Positions 19,845-29,171 of a stretch of DNA of 64,000 bases are shown in pieces. Position 1 is the first letter of the stretch, and each line of letters opens with the position of its first letter. The notes below the pieces were generated by a model. That model worked only from the letters and a program-made list of their open reading frames with translations. It was not told the origin of the DNA and made no database searches. The DNA is taken from contig CASDZP010000001.1 in the NCBI GenBank assembly GCA_949285535.1, positions 1 to 64,000 of the forward strand, given 5' to 3'. This DNA is from an uncultured Alistipes sp. GTDB taxonomy: Bacteria > Bacteroidota > Bacteroidia > Bacteroidales > Rikenellaceae. A program made the translations under genes and the position numbers.

Positions 19845-20435
19845 ATGGCAGAAAGCAAAAAACAGACACAAAAAACTGAAAAGCAAACAAATACAAAAGA
19901 AAAAGAGGAGATTCTGAATCAATCGGCACCTGAAGAGGAGACGACCGAGACTGACAATATGTCAGAAGAAGGTGTTGAAGAATGCGACAAAGAGGCAGAA
20001 CTGACGGCAGAGATTGCCGAGTGGAAAGACAAATATCTGCGTCTTCAGGCGGAATTCGACAACTATCGCAAACGCACCCTCAAAGAGAAAATGGAGCTGA
20101 TTGAATCGGCGAACAAGGATGTGATAAAATCGTTGCTTGTTGTTCTCGACGATTTCGACAGAGCCGAAGAGGCGATGAAGTCATCCGACAATGTCGAAGC
20201 CCTCAGAGAGGGTCTGTCGCTCATACACAACAAGCTGTGCAAGATATTGTCGGATTGCGGTCTGGCACCGATAGAATCCAACGGCGAGGTGTTCGACACC
20301 GATTATCACGAAGCGATAACCAAGATACCCGCCCCCGACGAAAACATGAAGGGCAAGGTCGTTGACACGGTAGAAAAAGGCTACAAACTGAAAGAAAAGG
20401 TTATCAGATATTCCAAAGTGGTTGTAGGAGAATAA
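19845..20435 (+). CDS. grpE: Nucleotide exchange factor GrpE
   Basis: Releases ADP from DnaK. At 196 residues it has a charged, low-complexity N-terminus rich in Lys, Glu and Gln (1-60). A long coiled-coil follows (LTAEIAEWKDKYLRLQAEFD through KRTLKEK), then the C-terminal beta-wing domain ending with GEVFDTDYHEAI and VIRYSKVVVGE. dnaJ starts 6 bp downstream, giving a grpE-dnaJ operon. dnaK is elsewhere in the window and on the other strand. Confidence 0.97.
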   Translation: MAESKKQTQKTEKQTNTKEKEEILNQSAPEEETTETDNMSEEGVEECDKEAELTAEIAEWKDKYLRLQAEFDNYRKRTLKEKMELIESANKDVIKSLLVVLDDFDRAEEAMKSSDNVEALREGLSLIHNKLCKILSDCGLAPIESNGEVFDTDYHEAITKIPAPDENMKGKVVDTVEKGYKLKEKVIRYSKVVVGE

Positions 20436-20441
20436 GCGATT

Positions 20442-21596
20442 ATGGCAGAAAAGAGAGACTATTACGAAGTGCTGGGTGTCAGCAGAGACGCCTCGGCTGA
20501 CGAGATAAAGAAAGCATACCGAAAAGCGGCAATCAAGTACCACCCCGACAAAAACCCCGGTGACAAAGATGCCGAAGAGAAGTTCAAAGAGGCGGCGGAA
20601 GCATACGACATATTGAGCAACCCCGATAAAAAGGCTCGTTATGACCGTTTCGGTCATGAGGGTATGTCGGGAGGCTTCGGCGGCGGCGCGGGAGGCTTCG
20701 GCGGCTTCAGCATGAACGACATATTCGACCGTTTCGGTGACATCTTCGGAGGTCATTTCGGCGGTTTCGGCGGTTTCGGTTCCGATTATGGAGGTAAACG
20801 CGTCAACAGAGGTTCAGACCTGAGGGTTAAGGTCAAAGTCAACCTTTCCGACATCGCAAACGGCGTACACAAGAAGCTCAAGATAAACAAGATGGTTACC
20901 TGCTCCTGCTGCAACGGTAGCGGAGCGAAAGACAGCAACAGCTACTCCACCTGCTCGACCTGTCACGGCAGCGGTGTCGTGACCCGTGAGGTCAACACAT
21001 TCTTCGGCAGGGCGCAGACCACGCAGAGCTGTCCCACATGCGGCGGCGAGGGCAAAATCATCACCGACAAATGTAAGGCGTGCGGCGGCGAAGGTATCGT
21101 CAAGGCGGAAGAGATTATCGAGGTCAACATCCCCGCAGGTGTCGGCGAAGGCATGCAGCTCTCGATGTCGGGCAAGGGTAACGCGGCACGTCACGGCGGC
21201 ATAGCGGGCGACCTGTTGATTGTCATAGAGGAAGAGCCGCATCCCGAATTGATTCGCGACGGTTCAGACCTCATATACAACCTCAAACTGAGTGTTACGG
21301 ACGCCATTTTGGGTACATCGGCAGAGATACCCACCGAGAGCGGACGAGTAAAGATAAAGATAGAGCCGGGAACACAGCCGGGTCGTGTATTGCGACTCAA
21401 AGGCAAAGGATTGCCCGACATAAACGGCTACGGCAAAGGTGACCTGCTCGTATGCGTGGACATCTTCATACCGAAACACGTATCCAAAGACGAACAGGCG
21501 ATGCTCACCAAGCTCTCCGAGTCTGAGAACTTCAAACCGAAGAAAAACAGCAAGGAGCCCAATATCTTTGAAAGAACAAGAGATTTTTTCAGATAG
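20442..21596 (+). CDS. dnaJ: Molecular chaperone DnaJ (Hsp40)
   Basis: Co-chaperone that delivers clients to DnaK and stimulates its ATPase. It has 384 residues. The J domain occupies 1-70 with the HPD motif in YHPDKNPGD, followed by a Gly/Phe-rich linker (about 75-115). Four CxxCxGxG zinc repeats follow ([32 protein letters not shown]), then the two C-terminal beta-barrel domains. It is a full class A DnaJ. It follows grpE closely and converges on the decarboxylase gene, sharing a terminator. Confidence 0.98.
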   Translation: MAEKRDYYEVLGVSRDASADEIKKAYRKAAIKYHPDKNPGDKDAEEKFKEAAEAYDILSNPDKKARYDRFGHEGMSGGFGGGAGGFGGFSMNDIFDRFGDIFGGHFGGFGGFGSDYGGKRVNRGSDLRVKVKVNLSDIANGVHKKLKINKMVTCSCCNGSGAKDSNSYSTCSTCHGSGVVTREVNTFFGRAQTTQSCPTCGGEGKIITDKCKACGGEGIVKAEEIIEVNIPAGVGEGMQLSMSGKGNAARHGGIAGDLLIVIEEEPHPELIRDGSDLIYNLKLSVTDAILGTSAEIPTESGRVKIKIEPGTQPGRVLRLKGKGLPDINGYGKGDLLVCVDIFIPKHVSKDEQAMLTKLSESENFKPKKNSKEPNIFERTRDFFR

Positions 21597-21620
21597 GATA
21601 AATAAAAAGACAACAAACAA

Positions 21621-21653
21621 AAACGCCCTACTCCACCGAGCAGGGCGTTTTTC
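21621..21653. terminator. Terminator between dnaJ and the decarboxylase gene
   Basis: A 9-bp stem AAACGCCCT / AGGGCGTTT (21621-21629 with 21642-21650), with A and T tracts on either side, so it can work in both directions for the two convergent genes. Confidence 0.85.
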
Positions 21654-21684
21654 ATATTATCAATGTCCGATTAAGGACAAAAAG

Positions 21685-23781
21685 TTACTCTTTCGCGTAG
21701 TCCGCCAATATGCGAGAGGCATGACCGTGCAGAGAGGCGATAAACTCATACAGATAGTCTTTCTCGCTCTCTTTTGTCGCCAACTGATAGAAAGGATTCA
21801 TCACGGTCGAACGCAACACGAACAGACCCTCTTTCACGTATGCTTTCTTTGTCACGCCGAGCGGTTTGAGTACCTTTTCGATAGAGTCATAATTGTATAA
21901 TCCCTCTGTGAGTCTCGTGCGTGACACGAAGAAATCGATTGTCTGCGTACCCTCGAACTCCTCGTTTACCGACATTGTGGCGTACAGACGCGCGTTAAGC
22001 TCGTTTATGTCGCTCAAAGAGTATCGTTTGTCCAACACGAAACTGCCGTTTTCGGGCAATACGGGAATCATGATGTAACAAATAAGATTGGTGTCGGGAC
22101 GATGTATAGGCTTAAATGTAAACATCGGCTCGCCCTCTCTCTTGGCAGGCGTATGTTTTGATTTATGTTTGGCGGCAACAAGCCTGTCGTACTCCGCAAA
22201 ATGGTTGAAATGGTCGGACATCAGACGCTGCAGTCTCTGTGTGCTGACGAGAGTCGATTTGATAATCGCGCCGTGACCGTCAAGCGTCAAAGGTATCGTC
22301 TTATGCGCGAGATAGCATGACGCGGCTGCGGCCCCGGGCTTGGAACCTTCGAGAATATAGCTTCCGATGTCGCCTATCGAGAAACTGAAGTCGGAAGGTA
22401 TTCCGCCGCCGTCCTTATCGAACACATAGGCGGCATCCTGTCTTATCAGCTCGGTTACAAGACCGTGACGTATCGACACCATACCCGCGGGGTAAGGAAT
22501 ATAACCCAGTTTATGCGGGTCTATGGTCACGGAATCCGCTTCGGGGAAACTCAAAAACGCACGATAGTTGTTGTCGTCTCCGCTCCAGATACACTCTCCC
22601 GCCTGTGTATTGATATTGACACGGCATCGTTCCACCTTGTCGTCCATAGACGGAGTGTTGAGGTCATATCCTCTGAACAGCGAGCGTACATAACCGCCCC
22701 ACGCCGAGTCTATGTGAAGCCAGAACGAGCGGTTGAGTTTGGCAGACAATTCCTCTCGCAGAGAGACGATTTTATGTATCGGGTCAACGGCACCCTCTTC
22801 CGTCGTTCCCGCAATCGCTATCACGGCGGCGGTATAAGTGTCGTCGGGCGCGTTGAACAGTTTTTCACGCAATTTGTCGGTATTGAGTCTGAAATTCTCG
22901 TCCACATCGACAATCTCCAATGAGTCGGCGCCGTATCCGAGTACGTTGACCGCCTTTTTAAGGCTGTAATGAGCCGACGGAGAGAGATACACTTTCGGAG
23001 TAAGACCGATTGTGCTTAACACACGACCGATACCCCTTTCGGAGATATTATAGTCGCTCGTCTTCATGAAGTCGCCGTAATCGGCTATTATCTGCTCTGA
23101 TGTTCTGCCTTCCGCAATCTGCTCGTGGAACAGTCGTCTGGTCAGCCTTACAGCCGTCTGCGGCGCAAGGTGTATGAGCGTTCTGTCGTCAACCTCGCGT
23201 ATGTCCACACATTTGCCGTCGGGAGTCTCCACGGATAGAGCTATACCCTGCTGGAGGCAATACTCCCTTACGATGAAGGGAACGAACTTGACGGTACGGG
23301 CAATCCACAACGCCTCGATGTTGGCAATGGTACCGCCCGAACTGATATGCGTCCACGCCTCCGAAGGATTGAAACCGAGCATGGCGGCAACAATCTTGCC
23401 CACCTCTATCTCAAGAGGAAAACCAATCGGAGAAGATTCGCCGCTGATGTTGTTGGCGTTATAGAGCAGACCCGCAAAATATCCGACAACGCTCGGCAGG
23501 GTCTGCTCCGACACCATGTGGGCGATATATCGGGGAGAATATATCGGGTTCTGCGCCTTGAAGAGAGCGAGAATACGTGTGAGCTCGTCACGCAACGAGT
23601 CGGACATAAGCTCATGCTGTCTTCGCATGCGCGAGTTTATCACGACATTATCCTCAGGGAAATAGTTGCGACGCCAATGCACATAATCACGGAATACATC
23701 GACGAGCATCTTCTCCCATGTGTCGGAATGTTCGGCCTTGGGACCGAGAAACCATGCGGCATAGTTTGAATCTTCTGTCAT
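21685..23781 (-). CDS. PLP-dependent group II decarboxylase, tyrosine-decarboxylase-like
   Basis: A cytosolic 698-residue PLP enzyme. The fold-type I core carries HISSGGTIANIEALW, the Asp of WLHIDSAWGGY, and the PLP lysine in IDPHKLGYIPYPAG (Lys424). The N-terminal segment resembles Enterococcus tyrosine decarboxylase (the WRRNYFPED and SSP segments, a GTTEEGAVD loop, ILEGSKPGAAAAS) more than glutamate decarboxylases. Enterococcus-type enzymes convert tyrosine, and L-dopa, to amines. The substrate here is inferred only by resemblance, and no tyrosine/tyramine antiporter gene is adjacent. The DUF4293 gene is 28 bp upstream on the same strand, so the two probably form an operon. Confidence 0.82.
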   Translation of the reverse strand: MTEDSNYAAWFLGPKAEHSDTWEKMLVDVFRDYVHWRRNYFPEDNVVINSRMRRQHELMSDSLRDELTRILALFKAQNPIYSPRYIAHMVSEQTLPSVVGYFAGLLYNANNISGESSPIGFPLEIEVGKIVAAMLGFNPSEAWTHISSGGTIANIEALWIARTVKFVPFIVREYCLQQGIALSVETPDGKCVDIREVDDRTLIHLAPQTAVRLTRRLFHEQIAEGRTSEQIIADYGDFMKTSDYNISERGIGRVLSTIGLTPKVYLSPSAHYSLKKAVNVLGYGADSLEIVDVDENFRLNTDKLREKLFNAPDDTYTAAVIAIAGTTEEGAVDPIHKIVSLREELSAKLNRSFWLHIDSAWGGYVRSLFRGYDLNTPSMDDKVERCRVNINTQAGECIWSGDDNNYRAFLSFPEADSVTIDPHKLGYIPYPAGMVSIRHGLVTELIRQDAAYVFDKDGGGIPSDFSFSIGDIGSYILEGSKPGAAAASCYLAHKTIPLTLDGHGAIIKSTLVSTQRLQRLMSDHFNHFAEYDRLVAAKHKSKHTPAKREGEPMFTFKPIHRPDTNLICYIMIPVLPENGSFVLDKRYSLSDINELNARLYATMSVNEEFEGTQTIDFFVSRTRLTEGLYNYDSIEKVLKPLGVTKKAYVKEGLFVLRSTVMNPFYQLATKESEKDYLYEFIASLHGHASRILADYAKE

Positions 23782-23809
23782 GGCAATATCTTTTTACTTT
23801 TGGAAATAG

Positions 23810-24325
23810 TTATCTTATTCTGTTGAGCGAGCGTATAAGCATCTCATCCCTTATCACACCTCTGAAAGCGAGATACGAGAGAATCAGGGTTACGAGCGGC
23901 ACGACGCATACGAGAGAGAGGCTGGGAGGCAACGCCGAATCGGGAGCGATTGCGTTGAGCGACTCCACAAGCATATAACCTTTGTATATATAGTATGCCA
24001 TAAACGCCATTACGCCAAGCTGTAACACCATGTCGGCGATAATAAGTCGCATCTGCAACCATCTGTTTTTATACATGAATATCACCGCAATCGGCAGTAC
24101 GGTGGTCAACACCACAAGAATACCGTACCAAATGGTGGGAATTGTCTCTATCACCACTCCACCCGCCGACATGTCGGCTTGTGTTATGCCGAACGGCAGA
24201 ATCTCTATTACGGCGGGAGTATTGTCGCTAAGATAAAAATCTATCGTCATAATGGGGACGAAGAAAAGCAACAGGAAAAGAAGACCTATTACCAAAAGAT
24301 AGACACTTTGGATTCTTTGAATCAT
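23810..24325 (-). CDS. DUF4293 family membrane protein
   Basis: A 171-residue inner-membrane protein with four hydrophobic segments (about 6-28, 62-82, 92-115 and 135-158). The start MIQRIQSVYLLVIGLLFLLL is the hallmark of the Bacteroidota-specific DUF4293 family. Function unknown. It is the promoter-proximal partner of the decarboxylase gene. A minus-strand TAAATTTG (24370-24377) is a likely -7 box, giving a leader of about 40 nt. Confidence 0.88.
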   Translation of the reverse strand: MIQRIQSVYLLVIGLLFLLLFFVPIMTIDFYLSDNTPAVIEILPFGITQADMSAGGVVIETIPTIWYGILVVLTTVLPIAVIFMYKNRWLQMRLIIADMVLQLGVMAFMAYYIYKGYMLVESLNAIAPDSALPPSLSLVCVVPLVTLILSYLAFRGVIRDEMLIRSLNRIR

Positions 24326-24524
24326 CTGTTTTATGTTTTTGTTTTACGAGTTATTGCTATTATATTCCACAAATTTAAACAAAGAAACACAAAAAACGAA
24401 TTTTTATTACCCGAAAAGCTCCATGTCGATAAAATTTTTGAACGGACATACTCTCAATACCGACAAACCCGACACATACGAACGTTTCGGACTCCCTGAC
24501 AGGGATTAAAACATCATTTGAAAA

Positions 24525-26015
24525 TCAATCTTCCGACACGGCACGTTCACGATGTACTGACGACACCTCAATACGGCACATAATCATGAATATAGCCACA
24601 AAAGAGGCAACCATTCCCCAAAACGGAAAGTCTATATCCCTGATGTACGCAAACGGAATATGCGATGTGGCTTCGAGAGTGTCGTTTATGACCGTGAAAA
24701 GATAACCGATTGTATGATCGACAAAAGGGAACGGCAAAAAGAGATATATCACGGAAAAAAGGAGCAACGGCGTGACCGCCAACGCCGTAACAAGGTTGTT
24801 AAGCGGCGCCACAATGGAAACCTGACCGAATGAATAGAGTGTCAGAGGCATTGTGAAAAGCTGCACTATCAGAGTGACCGCAAAGGCTAGAAAAAAGAAA
24901 CGGGCTACCCTGTTACGTACAAAAATAGAATCCGCCGACAAAAACGCTTCCACCTTGGGCACAAAAAACAATATTGCGAACACCGACATATAGCTGAGAA
25001 CGAACCCTATGTCAAAGACCATGGATGGTTCCATGAGGGTAAGCAACAACGCCGAAGCGAACAAGACGTTATAACCGTTCGATGACGAAGGAACCGTGTT
25101 TCCTCTCAACGCAAAGAGCGAAAACATCACCACAGCCCTAAGCACCGACGGCGACAATCCGCTGACAACGGCATACCCCCACAATATCAGAATCACGATG
25201 ACCGAACGAATCTTTCTGCCGAGATAATAACGTTTCAGCGGAGCGAGCAACATACTGACAATCAAAAACAACACACCGACATGCAGCCCCGAAAGAGCCA
25301 TTATGTGCGATATTCCGCCCCTGCGGTAGCGTCCCTCCGCAAAAGAGCCGACAGCGTCACGCTCACCTACGGTCATAGCCTTCAGCACACCTTTATCATC
25401 GTCGCTTATCGAAAGCGAGTCTATTCTCGCCGTAACAAATCCCCTTATATCGCGTGCCCATGCCCACACACCCTCTCTCACGGGAGCGCGGAATATCGGA
25501 TGATTATCGTTATAGACGATGAGCAAATCCCTTACGCCGCTCTTCATGAGTCTGTAAAGGCGACTTTTGGGTGAGGGGTCGTATGCGGGAAGGTCTGTCA
25601 CTCCTGCGGTAAAAACAAGCGTATCGCCTCTCTCGAAATCCGTTTGCAAAGCCTTATCGAACAACGCCGCCGCCCTGACACCGACGCTACGCATGTTTCC
25701 GCCAACGGAGTCCGATACCCCGAACACATCGACCACATAGCATCCGTCACCCTCCACATCGGTGACAACCGCCTCTATTTCTCTCAATCCGACCGACGGA
25801 AGTCTCTCCGTCTCGATGTCCGACAAAATCATGACACACCCGCAAAGCATGGCGGCAAAATATGGTGTCAGGGGGCGTATCTTTTTAAAAAACAGCAAAG
25901 GAAGAAACAATAACGACCACAACCCGAACAAAATACCGCATATATAGAAACAAGTGACCCACACAATGGGTACAAGGCTCACCTTCTCCGCTATTTTATA
26001 AAATTCGGGGGTCAT
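24525..26015 (-). CDS. comEC: ComEC/Rec2 family DNA-uptake-related membrane protein
   Basis: A 496-residue polytopic inner-membrane protein. It has an N-terminal soluble loop (about 75-170, the region called DUF4131) and the competence domain with the hallmark ALSGLHVGVLFLIVSMLL in the middle, followed by about eight further helices. It lacks the C-terminal metallo-beta-lactamase domain of Bacillus ComEC, as is usual in this phylum. In competent bacteria ComEC passes single-stranded DNA through the inner membrane. No other competence genes lie in the window. It stands alone, with 200 bp of AT-rich DNA before it (26016-26215) in which I see nothing specific. Confidence 0.88.
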   Translation of the reverse strand: MTPEFYKIAEKVSLVPIVWVTCFYICGILFGLWSLLFLPLLFFKKIRPLTPYFAAMLCGCVMILSDIETERLPSVGLREIEAVVTDVEGDGCYVVDVFGVSDSVGGNMRSVGVRAAALFDKALQTDFERGDTLVFTAGVTDLPAYDPSPKSRLYRLMKSGVRDLLIVYNDNHPIFRAPVREGVWAWARDIRGFVTARIDSLSISDDDKGVLKAMTVGERDAVGSFAEGRYRRGGISHIMALSGLHVGVLFLIVSMLLAPLKRYYLGRKIRSVIVILILWGYAVVSGLSPSVLRAVVMFSLFALRGNTVPSSSNGYNVLFASALLLTLMEPSMVFDIGFVLSYMSVFAILFFVPKVEAFLSADSIFVRNRVARFFFLAFAVTLIVQLFTMPLTLYSFGQVSIVAPLNNLVTALAVTPLLLFSVIYLFLPFPFVDHTIGYLFTVINDTLEATSHIPFAYIRDIDFPFWGMVASFVAIFMIMCRIEVSSVHRERAVSED

Positions 26016-26215
26016 TACGGCATTGTTTCTTTGTCAATCGGTTTTATTGAGATGCAGATTTTATTGTTTACCGCTTTTATACGCTTGAAAAACAGGAATT
26101 AAATTAAAATACAAAGACATATATTTTAACAAATAAAATATCGGATTAAAATCACGACGTTTCATTTTATGTACACCTGTTTCACTCGTTATCCTGTCAA
26201 AAAACAGACAATACG

Positions 26216-27751
26216 CTAAAGCAGATTGTTTTCCTGGTCGTAACTTCTGTACTGCACCGCCTCGGCTATGTGTTCGAGACCTATATCCTCTTTTCCGTCA
26301 ATATCGGCAATCGTACGGGCTACTTTCAGTATGCGGTGATATGCCCTCGCGCTCAATCCCATTGTCTCTATCGCGCTGTTAAGCAGAGAACGGCTCTCGC
26401 CATCGATAACGCAATACTTCTCGACCATTTTTGCGTTCATTCCCGCATTGGTATGTACGGCAGTTCCCTTGAATCGCTCGGTCTGACGCGCTCTTGCCCT
26501 CTCGACACGCTTTCTTATGTCGAGACTCGACTCCGAGGGAGCAGTCTGCGACAATTCGCCTACTTTCACGGGCAACACCTCTATGTGTATGTCGATGCGG
26601 TCGAGCAACGGACCCGATATTTTACTTCTGTATCTCTTTATGTCGCCGGGCTTGCAGACGCACTCTTTTTCGGGATGTGTGTAATAGCCGCACGGACACG
26701 GATTCATGGAGGCTACAAGCATGAAACGGGCGGGATACTCAACGCTATATTTTGCTCTGGCTATCGTGATTGTTCCGTCCTCCAACGGCTGACGCATCAC
26801 CTCAAGGACAGAACGGTTATATTCGGGCATCTCGTCGAGAAAGAGAACCCCGTTGTGCGACAGCGATATTTCGCCCGGTTGCGGGTTGGTACCGCCGCCG
26901 ACCAACGCCACATTGGAAATGGTATGATGCGGCGAACGGAAAGGACGCCGCATAACCAACCCGCACTCCGCACCCGTCTTTCCCGCGACAGAGTGTATCT
27001 TGGTCGTTTCGAGAGCCTCATCCATGGTCATGGGAGGCAGAATTGTCGGAATACGTCTCGCGAGCATCGTCTTACCCGCCCCCGGAGGTCCCACCATCAA
27101 TATGTTATGGCCGCCAGCCGCCGCTATCTCAAGGGCACGCTTGACAACCTGCTGACCTTTCACATCGCTGAAATCAACGTCATAGCTGCAAGAGCCTTTC
27201 CTGAACTCCTCCTCTATATCGACTAAAACGGGAGACATTCTCTCCTCTCCGTTGAAATGCGACACGACCTGACGGAGATTCTCGGCACCATATACCTCTA
27301 TGCCTTCGACCACAGCCGCCTCTTTTGCGTTCTCACGCGGCACTATAACCGATTTAAATCCCTCGTCGCGAGCCTTCAACGCCATAGGAAGCGCGCCCGC
27401 AATCGGATTCAGCTTTCCGTCGAGCGACAACTCGCCCATTATCACATATCCGTCAAGTTCCCCCGACTTCATCTGCTCCGAAGCGGCAAGAATACCCAAA
27501 GCTATCGGCAGATCATACAGAGAACCCTCCTTTTTTATATTGGCGGGTGCCATGTTGACTACTATTTTACGCGCAGGAGAGGTAAAACCGTTATTTTCAA
27601 AGGCGGAAAAGATACGTTGCTGACTCTCGCGCACGGCGTTATCGGGCAAGCCTACGATAAACATCTGTACGCCATGAGACACATTCACCTCTATCGTGAT
27701 TGTCAGCGCGTCGATACCGACAAGCGCACTACTGTAACATTTTACGAGCAT
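26216..27751 (-). CDS. yifB: YifB family Mg-chelatase-like AAA+ ATPase
   Basis: A 511-residue AAA+ protein of the YifB/ComM type. The N-terminal domain begins MLVKCYSSALVGIDALTITI and includes the S5-like fold. The Walker A is GPPGAGKT, the Walker B LFLDEMPEY, and a cysteine cluster follows in NPCPCGYYTHPEKECVC. In several bacteria ComM/YifB helps branch migration of incoming DNA during transformation; the nearby comEC fits that but does not prove it. It starts 6 bp after the MATE gene. Confidence 0.95.
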   Translation of the reverse strand: MLVKCYSSALVGIDALTITIEVNVSHGVQMFIVGLPDNAVRESQQRIFSAFENNGFTSPARKIVVNMAPANIKKEGSLYDLPIALGILAASEQMKSGELDGYVIMGELSLDGKLNPIAGALPMALKARDEGFKSVIVPRENAKEAAVVEGIEVYGAENLRQVVSHFNGEERMSPVLVDIEEEFRKGSCSYDVDFSDVKGQQVVKRALEIAAAGGHNILMVGPPGAGKTMLARRIPTILPPMTMDEALETTKIHSVAGKTGAECGLVMRRPFRSPHHTISNVALVGGGTNPQPGEISLSHNGVLFLDEMPEYNRSVLEVMRQPLEDGTITIARAKYSVEYPARFMLVASMNPCPCGYYTHPEKECVCKPGDIKRYRSKISGPLLDRIDIHIEVLPVKVGELSQTAPSESSLDIRKRVERARARQTERFKGTAVHTNAGMNAKMVEKYCVIDGESRSLLNSAIETMGLSARAYHRILKVARTIADIDGKEDIGLEHIAEAVQYRSYDQENNLL

Positions 27752-27757
27752 AAGCCA

Positions 27758-29116
27758 CTATCTTATGTTGTGAGCGAAAAGCGTACGGCTTTTCACCTTG
27801 TTTCTCACACGCATGGCGAACAATATCGCCGCCGTCGTCACTCCTACGAAGAAACCGCACCAGATACCCTCCTCGCCCATGCCGACAACGAATCCCAAAA
27901 GATAACCGACAGGAATATTGACCAAAAGATAGATGACGACCGCGTATATCATAGGTCTCAACACGTCCGCCATGCCTCTCAACGCGCCCAACGCCGTCAC
28001 CTGGAGACCGTCGCTTATCTCGAACATAGCCGCCACTATGAACACCCGCGCGGCAATATCTATAACCTGCGGGTCATTGTTGAATATCAAGGCTATATAT
28101 CTGCCGGCGAATATAAAGAGCATCGACGCCATGAACATATAAGCCGCCGACATGTGCATACCCGCCTTTGTATAGTTCATTATGTCACGAGCTCTCATGG
28201 AATGGCTCACGAGTACCGTCACCGCTCCAGATATACCGCTTGTCACCATGAACATGAAGCTCATGACGGTAAGCACAATCTGGTTGGCTGCCAACGACGC
28301 GGCACCTATCCATCCCATCATTATAGCGGTCATGCTGAGCGCCAACATCTCGATTGTCATCTGAAGCGAAATCGGAGTTCCTATCGACAGAAGCTGTCTG
28401 TGACATCTGAGTGTGAAATTACGCACCGAGAAGAGGCGGAAATATCGTCCGTAACGGTAATGCGTTCTCAGATATACAAAAAATATCACGGGCATCATGG
28501 CACGTGAAATAAGCGTAGAGAGAGCCGCACCCGTGGCACCTAGTTCGGGCGCTCCGAGCTTACCGTAAATGAATACCCAGTTAAAAAAGATGTTCACCAC
28601 ATTGCAGACAATGGTTATGACCATTGAAACCGTGGTGTTTCCGATACCCTCCATGAACTGTTTGAACGAGAGGAATATCATATATGGGAATATGGATACC
28701 GTGACAAGTATGTAGAACGGCTTGGCAAGCCTCACGACATTCTCGCTCTGTCCCATATGGTCGAGAAGCGGAGTACAAGCCAAAAGAACGGCACAAAGAG
28801 CCGCGCCTATCATAGCGTTTAGCGAAAGCGAGTTCTGATAGAAATAGGATACCTGTCTGTCATTGCCCGCGGCGTGCGCCTTACCAATCAAAGGGGTCAG
28901 ACCGTACGCCATGCCCATGCCGAAGACCAACACGTTCATGACCAAAACCCCAGCAAAAGCCGCCGCAGCGAGAGGATCGGCTCCGAGTCTTCCGACCATT
29001 GCGTTGTCTATGACGCTGACAAGCGCCTGCCCAGCGTTGGCAAGTATTATGGGCGCCGCCAAAGCTATATTGGCCTTGTAGTAACTCTTATCCACAAGGA
29101 ATTTACGGTGTCTCAT
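27758..29116 (-). CDS. MATE family efflux transporter (third copy)
   Basis: A 452-residue protein with 12 predicted membrane helices. The NorM-like first half has APIILANAGQALVSVIDNAM and VGRLGADPLAAAAFA. It differs from the two MATE proteins at 14-18 kb. It lies 6 bp before yifB and 55 bp after the cytochrome gene on the same strand, so the four genes from 33422 down to 26216 may be one transcript. Substrate unknown. Confidence 0.93.
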   Translation of the reverse strand: MRHRKFLVDKSYYKANIALAAPIILANAGQALVSVIDNAMVGRLGADPLAAAAFAGVLVMNVLVFGMGMAYGLTPLIGKAHAAGNDRQVSYFYQNSLSLNAMIGAALCAVLLACTPLLDHMGQSENVVRLAKPFYILVTVSIFPYMIFLSFKQFMEGIGNTTVSMVITIVCNVVNIFFNWVFIYGKLGAPELGATGAALSTLISRAMMPVIFFVYLRTHYRYGRYFRLFSVRNFTLRCHRQLLSIGTPISLQMTIEMLALSMTAIMMGWIGAASLAANQIVLTVMSFMFMVTSGISGAVTVLVSHSMRARDIMNYTKAGMHMSAAYMFMASMLFIFAGRYIALIFNNDPQVIDIAARVFIVAAMFEISDGLQVTALGALRGMADVLRPMIYAVVIYLLVNIPVGYLLGFVVGMGEEGIWCGFFVGVTTAAILFAMRVRNKVKSRTLFAHNIR

Positions 29117-29171
29117 TTATTTTTAAAGTTGTCGGTAAAACAGATTCAGAACATCATCGAACGATGAATTT

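Noticed and set aside
27257-28507. A 416-codon open frame on the plus strand across yifB and the third MATE gene
   Set aside because: It spans the boundary of two real genes on the other strand and is rich in His, Arg and Tyr, typical of a shadow frame.
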